Assembly: GCF_002234675.1 (NCBI RefSeq)
Contig: NC_019859.2
Coordinates: forward strand, 13,345,483 to 13,409,482
DNA: 64,000 bases
Source of the DNA: Oryzias latipes
Lineage: Eukaryota; Chordata; Actinopteri; Beloniformes; Adrianichthyidae
Reading direction: 5' to 3'
Part shown: in pieces, positions 59,256-64,000 of the stretch
Layout: each line of letters opens with the position of its first letter
Position numbering within the stretch: position 1 is the first letter of the stretch
Notes under the pieces: model-generated
Seen by the model: only the letters and a program-made list of their open reading frames with translations
What the model was told of the DNA's origin: nothing
Database searches by the model: none
Position numbers and translations under genes: made by a program

Positions 59256-62200
59256 CAGCTCAACAACATCATCAATATCAACATTATTGTTAAAAAAAAT
59301 AGTAGGTGTTTAGACTACTTCATGCTTGTCTTCTATCCCTTGGATTGATTACTTTCTTGTTCGACGAAGAAAACACAACCAAAAAGGGTTTTATTTATTT
59401 ATTATTCTTTTAAAAAGTTCCATTTTTGTCTTCTTCTTCTTAAAAAAAAGATTCCTTCATGTTTTATGCATTAAACTTCATGCCTTCCTTTCTCTTTTTA
59501 ATCTTAATTTCCTTTCAAATGTTTATCATTAATTTAGATATCCAAAGTGCCCTTTTTTTCAATTTGTCACCCAAGGGAAGAAATTCCCTCAAGTGACAGG
59601 ATGCAAGCTGTCTGTTGCTGCTAGAGAGCAGGAAAAAATGGGTCAGCACCATTTCAGTGCTGGCACATAGCGCAGGTGCACACTTCACAGGTGTGCTGTG
59701 AGAGCTCTTTCCCTCTCTTTCTTCCCTTCCCTTTCTTCTCTGAACACTGGACCAGAGCAGTTTGACAGGAAATAGTGATAGTAAATGTGGTCCTCTTCTA
59801 TTTCTCTGAATCCCTTTGGTGATCTTGTTTAGGTCAGAATTTAACCGTGTATTTAGATGTATATAGTTGTTAATGAAAAGCACTCAGTGTTCCAAGGGAT
59901 CTTAGGTGTTCCTTAGTTCTGCCTCATGTTCTTTGCAGCATGTGGTTCGTGTTAATGGAGACATCTGACTAAAGTACAACAATTTGACTCATTGGAGGAC
60001 CTAACCAGAAGAACAACAGTCACTGCGTGCCAGTTATTGTTTCTTTCTGAAACCTAGATTATTAAAAAATAATAATAAACAGAATGTTCTGGGCTAAAAC
60101 TAATGAAATTCCAATAAAGGGTATAGACTGTGGACAATTAATTGCTAACGTTCACATTTGGAGATGATGGCCTGGTTGGGGAGTGTGCAGCTGTTTTCTG
60201 AAGACGGATCCAGACAGTCTGCAGGATGGAGCTCAGGGAGAGGGATGGAGTTGTAAAACATGGACGGATGTAAGTAAACCTTTAGGAAAATCTTCTGGTT
60301 TTCAACTGGAAACCTTCATAACAGGACTTTTCTTTTTCCAACCAGTTCTCTTTTTACAGAGGTTATGGCTGCAGAACACCACGTTGGAACAGACAAGCTC
60401 AGCTTCATCTGTAACCTTCCCCACTGTGTGCACGGAGGAGCAGCTTTCTCCAACACAAGGAAAGATTTATCCACTTTAAAAGAAAGAGGAAACGTTAAAA
60501 AGAAAAACTTTGAGTTTTGTCTGAAGAAAACTGATGGACGTGACAATTGTATTATTGTAGTGTGTTTGCAGGAGCTAAGAGGCCTGTGTCTGCAGACCTT
60601 TCATTCCTCACCATCAGAAGAACACATTACTCACCTCCACTAAAGTTCCATTCATCTGGTCCCTGCAAACACAGGAGGAGTTCTGTAAAACACAGATTGA
60701 ATTCAATAAATTCTAATGGTATTTGGCTGAAACTAACACACCAAGAATACAAGAACCCTAAAAAAACTTGTAAAAATAACCAGGAAACATATCCACGCCT
60801 TTCTCAACACACACATTACAGTTTTTATCCACACAGTCTTTACATTTACCCTGTGAAAAAAAATTCCAATCCAGGAATTCCGCCTTGGAGCAAAGACAAA
60901 TAACACCAACGGGATCACAATGTGATGGAAAACCCACATGAACGTCACAAAAACAAAAAATATTCCACCACCATATGAATGAAGAATAACTTTCTTTACC
61001 TAAACAAGGGTCAGTTTATTTGTTATGCCCCATCTATTGAGATACACCAGAATTACAGGGAAAATACATTATTAAGGCTTATCAATTTGAATTATTCCAG
61101 TTTGGCAGGCCAAAATAAATAGTTTAAAACAGCATTGTCCCCCAGGCTGCAGTTTGCCCAACCCTGTTTTACTTATTGTTGAGTAACATTTTTGTGTAAG
61201 TGTTAATCCTTATTTATGTAAATCTGGGTAAAATACTGAAATGAAGCATTCATAAACGTCACTAATATTTCCAAGTTTAAGGCAGCTGAATGCAGTTTGT
61301 GTGATGTTGTAAAAGAGCCACAGCTGCCAGTACAGCTGTGTGGACAAGAACTACTTACCCATGGGAACATGCAGGAGGAACAATTTCATCCTCAGACAGA
61401 CGAGGATCCTCATTTTCTGGCGTCTGTTTCCGGAAATCAATTCAAAATAGATGGTACCCAGCCTGAATGTCTGCTGGACCTGCATGCAGGTGGGAAATAA
61501 AATCAAGGTTTCATCCAATTACATTCTAATGCTGAAGACGGGCACATAAAAAAGCACAAAAATGAAAGGATGCCTACAAAAAGTCAAATTGACAGAAGGT
61601 CTGAGATGTGCTTTTCATTTTTCTGTAAAGTACCAGTACAATTTACTTTACTGAGCATTCAATTTATTTCTTTTTATTAACTGACTGAGGCTGTTGAAAC
61701 AATTCAAGTAATTTTGGATAAATACCTGGGTATTGTTGAATTTATTTACCCACAAAAACTTGCTTTGACTAAAAGACTTATTAAAAAATGGAAATAGGCC
61801 ATCGGTTTAATTTTCCAACAGCATTTAATTCTAAACTGTTTTGCCTCTTTGTATAAACCTCCTGACTACAAGCAATGCAAATGTGCCTAATTTAAAGGAC
61901 ATTTCTAAACCTGAATGTTGCCCAACCACTACTTACTACTGAAATAACTGCTTTGGTAACTATAGATGACATTTGGAGCTTTTCAATCAAACTAAATATG
62001 ACAGGGTTGGGGCTCTGGGAATTGTTGTTTTTAGTGAATTTAAAGAGTTCATGCCATGCGAAATTCATTTTTGAGCTTTTAAAGTGTAATATAATGTTGA
62101 TTACTTTAACATTTCCTTGAAGAAACCCCAAAGCGGTATTTGATCTGTTCACACATTTCTGAGTATTCCTCTAAAAACCTGCGCTCTGAGAGCCAGCCCC

Positions 62201-62849
62201 TCCCAACCCATGAAAACAAGTGGGTCCTCACATTGTGATGTAGACAAGTGAGAACAGTCCCTTCCAAGTAGATTCTGCGCTGCCTGCACCGCCCCCAGGC
62301 TGACACAAACACTTTCTCCATCCGCATTGCTAGTAATCAGCTAAAACGCTTTCATTTTACAGCCCAATTTGCACATCCAACTTTGCAAAAGTTTGGATGT
62401 TGCTGAGACCGACTCTAGGTTGACAATGTGAAATGGGCGGCACCCACAACGAGCGAAAGCCAGTGGTGCCTCAGAGATCGGGTCGTCTTACTTCCAGATT
62501 GGAAAAATGCTCAGGAAATGTTTTTAAATATTGGATATAAAAAAATGCATTCTTTTGTGTGCCAAAAATAATATAGTATCGTGTACATGGATATTGTTTA
62601 CTATAAAAAGCTTAAGAATAGCACACTATAGGCCCTTTATAAATTTGTTGACTGGAGACATTTGTTTTCCTTTGGCTGTCACAAAGTTAATGAAGCTGAA
62701 CCCAAAGAGTTGCTTTTTGTAAGTAAAGCATTTATTTCAAAAGTCTTCGTGATTTTACCTTATTTTATATTAGTTGCAGTTTTTAAACTACCGTATCTAA
62801 ACAGACCAGTAACTATGGAAACCAGAGATTTCCCACCAACCTTTTTTTT
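59256..62849. other. intergenic sequence with unrecognised open frames
   Basis: No gene could be identified. Forward frames at 60183-60479, 60365-60643, 60547-60903 and 61297-61500 are denser than elsewhere, and some are bordered by plausible splice signals (GTAAGT at 60270, TTTTTACAG at 60351-60359, GAATGCAG near 61292). An AATAAA lies at 60706-60711. None matches a domain I know, so they are left as a candidate exon cluster (see findings). Confidence 0.3.
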
Positions 62850-62866
62850 GGGGGGGGGGGGGGGGG
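62850..62866 (+). repeat. G17 homopolymer
   Basis: Seventeen consecutive G preceded by eight T. Such a tract can form a G-quadruplex and is a known trouble spot for sequencing, so its length is uncertain. Confidence 0.85.
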
Positions 62867-62898
62867 ATTTTCATGTGACAATGACATGTACTATCACA

Positions 62899-62933
62899 TT
62901 ATCACAAGAAAAAAAGTTTTTTTCTCGTGATAA
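62899..62933. repeat. near-perfect 35-bp palindrome
   Basis: Arms TTATCACAAGAAAAAAA (62899-62915) and TTTTTTTCTCGTGATAA (62917-62933) pair at 16 of 17 positions across a one-base centre. The related motif TTATCACGAGAAAA recurs at 63813-63826, so the palindrome probably belongs to a simple dispersed motif rather than to a gene terminator. Confidence 0.8.
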
Positions 62934-63158
62934 CAATATGGTAAAAAACTGGAAATAAACAAAGGTAGATGTCATTATCATACAGAAGCCGAGAACAGCC
63001 TACTGGTACCTTGCTTTTTTTTTTTTACCGTTTTCTACTATCATGTCAACAGACCAAGTCTGGAGTGACATACAGTCCTTCCAGCTCGCACCTTTCATGC
63101 ATCTTTCTGCAAGCATGCAGACCTCCTGGTCACTTTGTTTGTTCACTGATGAAATTGA

Positions 63159-63629
63159 CAATTGAATCGGTTAGTTCAAAAGAGGCCCAAGTCCACAATT
63201 TTTTCATAATAGGGATATTACATGTTCTATGGTCTTCAAGGGAAAAGCTATCTGATTATGTGCAAAAAAGTCCCAAGTCCGTTGTGATGTATTGACTATG
63301 CTTGACATTTAAAATGCATTAAGTGCAAAATTCCTGGACTTGGGCCTTTTTTTGCATGGGTTTTGCTTTATTCCACAGATGGCAGCACTAGTTATCCAAT
63401 ATGGCATCGCCCCTGTTTAATTCAAGAAGGGCCCAAGTCCAGAGACTTTAGTTTGCTAGTCCTCTGAAATCATAAAATTATAGCATTTGTGAGCTATGAA
63501 CTGGTGCTAAATCTGGGTAAAGTATTAATCATTTGGTGTGGCCTCCATTTAAGCTATGCAATTAAAATCATTTCCTGGAAAAACAAACCTCTTGGACTTG
63601 GGCCCCTTTTAAACTAACCGATTCAATTG
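63159..63629. mobile_element. candidate MITE with 37-bp terminal inverted repeats and nested dyads
   Basis: The left terminus (63159-63195, starting CAATTGAATCGGTTAGTT) and the reverse complement of the right terminus (63593-63629) agree at 35 of 37 positions. The core GGCCCAAGTCCA occurs four times in alternating orientation: 63184 (+), 63335 (-), 63430 (+), 63593 (-). No clean target duplication is seen. There is no open frame, so it would be non-autonomous; the superfamily is undetermined. Confidence 0.6.
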
Positions 63630-64000
63630 CAGGATCACTGACAGACAATCATATGAGAACAATCTCTGCCTGAGTTACACCATTAAATAAAGTAACAAAT
63701 TTTGAATTGATCAGTTCTTCTTGTGTTCGACATTTTCTCTGACAAACTGCTGGGTTTTGCCGCAGATTGTATAGTATATTCTTCAGTATGTTGTTATCAC
63801 ATCATAACAACATTGTTATCACGAGAAAACAGACATAAAATAAGAAAAAACATTTATGTAAGCCATTCCCGGCTTACATTTAGCAGCTTACTTTTTCAAA
63901 CCAACATTTCTATAGAGAAAGGAAAACTACAAGGAAAAAGGAAAACTACAATGTCACAATTTTTCAATACTCTCAGAACATACATGTTAGATGTTTTTTA
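63630..64000. other. intergenic end of window
   Basis: AT-rich DNA with a repeated TTGTTATCAC motif (63791, 63810). A short direct repeat AGGAAAAAGGAAAACTACA-like lies at 63918-63950. There is no gene. Confidence 0.4.

Noticed and set aside
1-64000. CRISPR arrays, bacterial-type operons or defence systems
   Set aside because: The window is vertebrate nuclear DNA with spliced genes and eukaryotic repeats; no regularly spaced repeat-spacer array or operon is present.

Overview
The window is vertebrate nuclear DNA, almost certainly from a teleost fish. It is AT-rich, its genes are split by GT-AG introns, and it carries fish-type SINEs, L2/RTE-like LINE debris, hAT and piggyBac-like MITEs and one nearly complete chromovirus-type Ty3/Gypsy retrotransposon. 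Some MITE termini (CCC..GTGCTATCCTA) resemble ones I associate with medaka relatives, but that taxonomic hint is weak. No prokaryotic operon, CRISPR array, defence island, functional tRNA or rRNA is visible.

Two conserved genes lie tail to tail, the vertebrate body-size locus LCORL-NCAPG. lcorl (+ strand) starts at 27420. Exons 1-6 (27420-32859) can be joined in phase either to a psq-type DNA-binding terminal exon (about 33562-34726; about 605 aa) or to a single giant exon (38670-43582, then a tiny last exon at 43662) giving about 1,857 aa. The long form matches the PRC2-associated LCOR/LCORL (PALI) class and carries three AT-hooks and a Cys-rich N-terminal segment. ncapg (- strand) is reconstructed completely: 21 coding exons from 58256 down to 46162, 3,039 nt, 1,012 aa plus stop, with no break. 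It encodes the HEAT-repeat G subunit of condensin I. Its introns include one GC-AG intron, two weak GTCCG donors and three TTAA- or hAT-type MITEs. The two poly(A) signals (45205 for lcorl, 46065 for ncapg) are only about 0.85 kb apart.

Layout: 1-16253 is gene-poor sequence with scattered repeats; 16254-21608 is a 5.3 kb LTR retrotransposon with apparently identical 502-bp LTRs, a 5-bp target duplication and a self-priming (Tf1/sushi-type) primer-binding site, disabled by one frameshift in an A8 run; 21609-26620 is featureless; 26620-27170 is a decayed LINE reverse transcriptase just upstream of lcorl; 27340-45240 is lcorl; 45508-45792 is a SINE-like repeat; 46060-58400 is ncapg; 58400-64000 is intergenic with a SINE (13/14-base target duplication), a LINE tail, a candidate unrecognised exon cluster near 60.2-61.5 kb, a G17 tract, a near-perfect palindrome and an inverted-repeat element at 63159-63629.

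I found no convincing new biological system. The most informative observations are the alternative lcorl terminal exons with a second, degenerate psq motif, the self-priming retroelement, the GC-AG intron of ncapg, and two hAT MITE copies with intact 8-bp duplications, one of which is riddled with single-base deletions.
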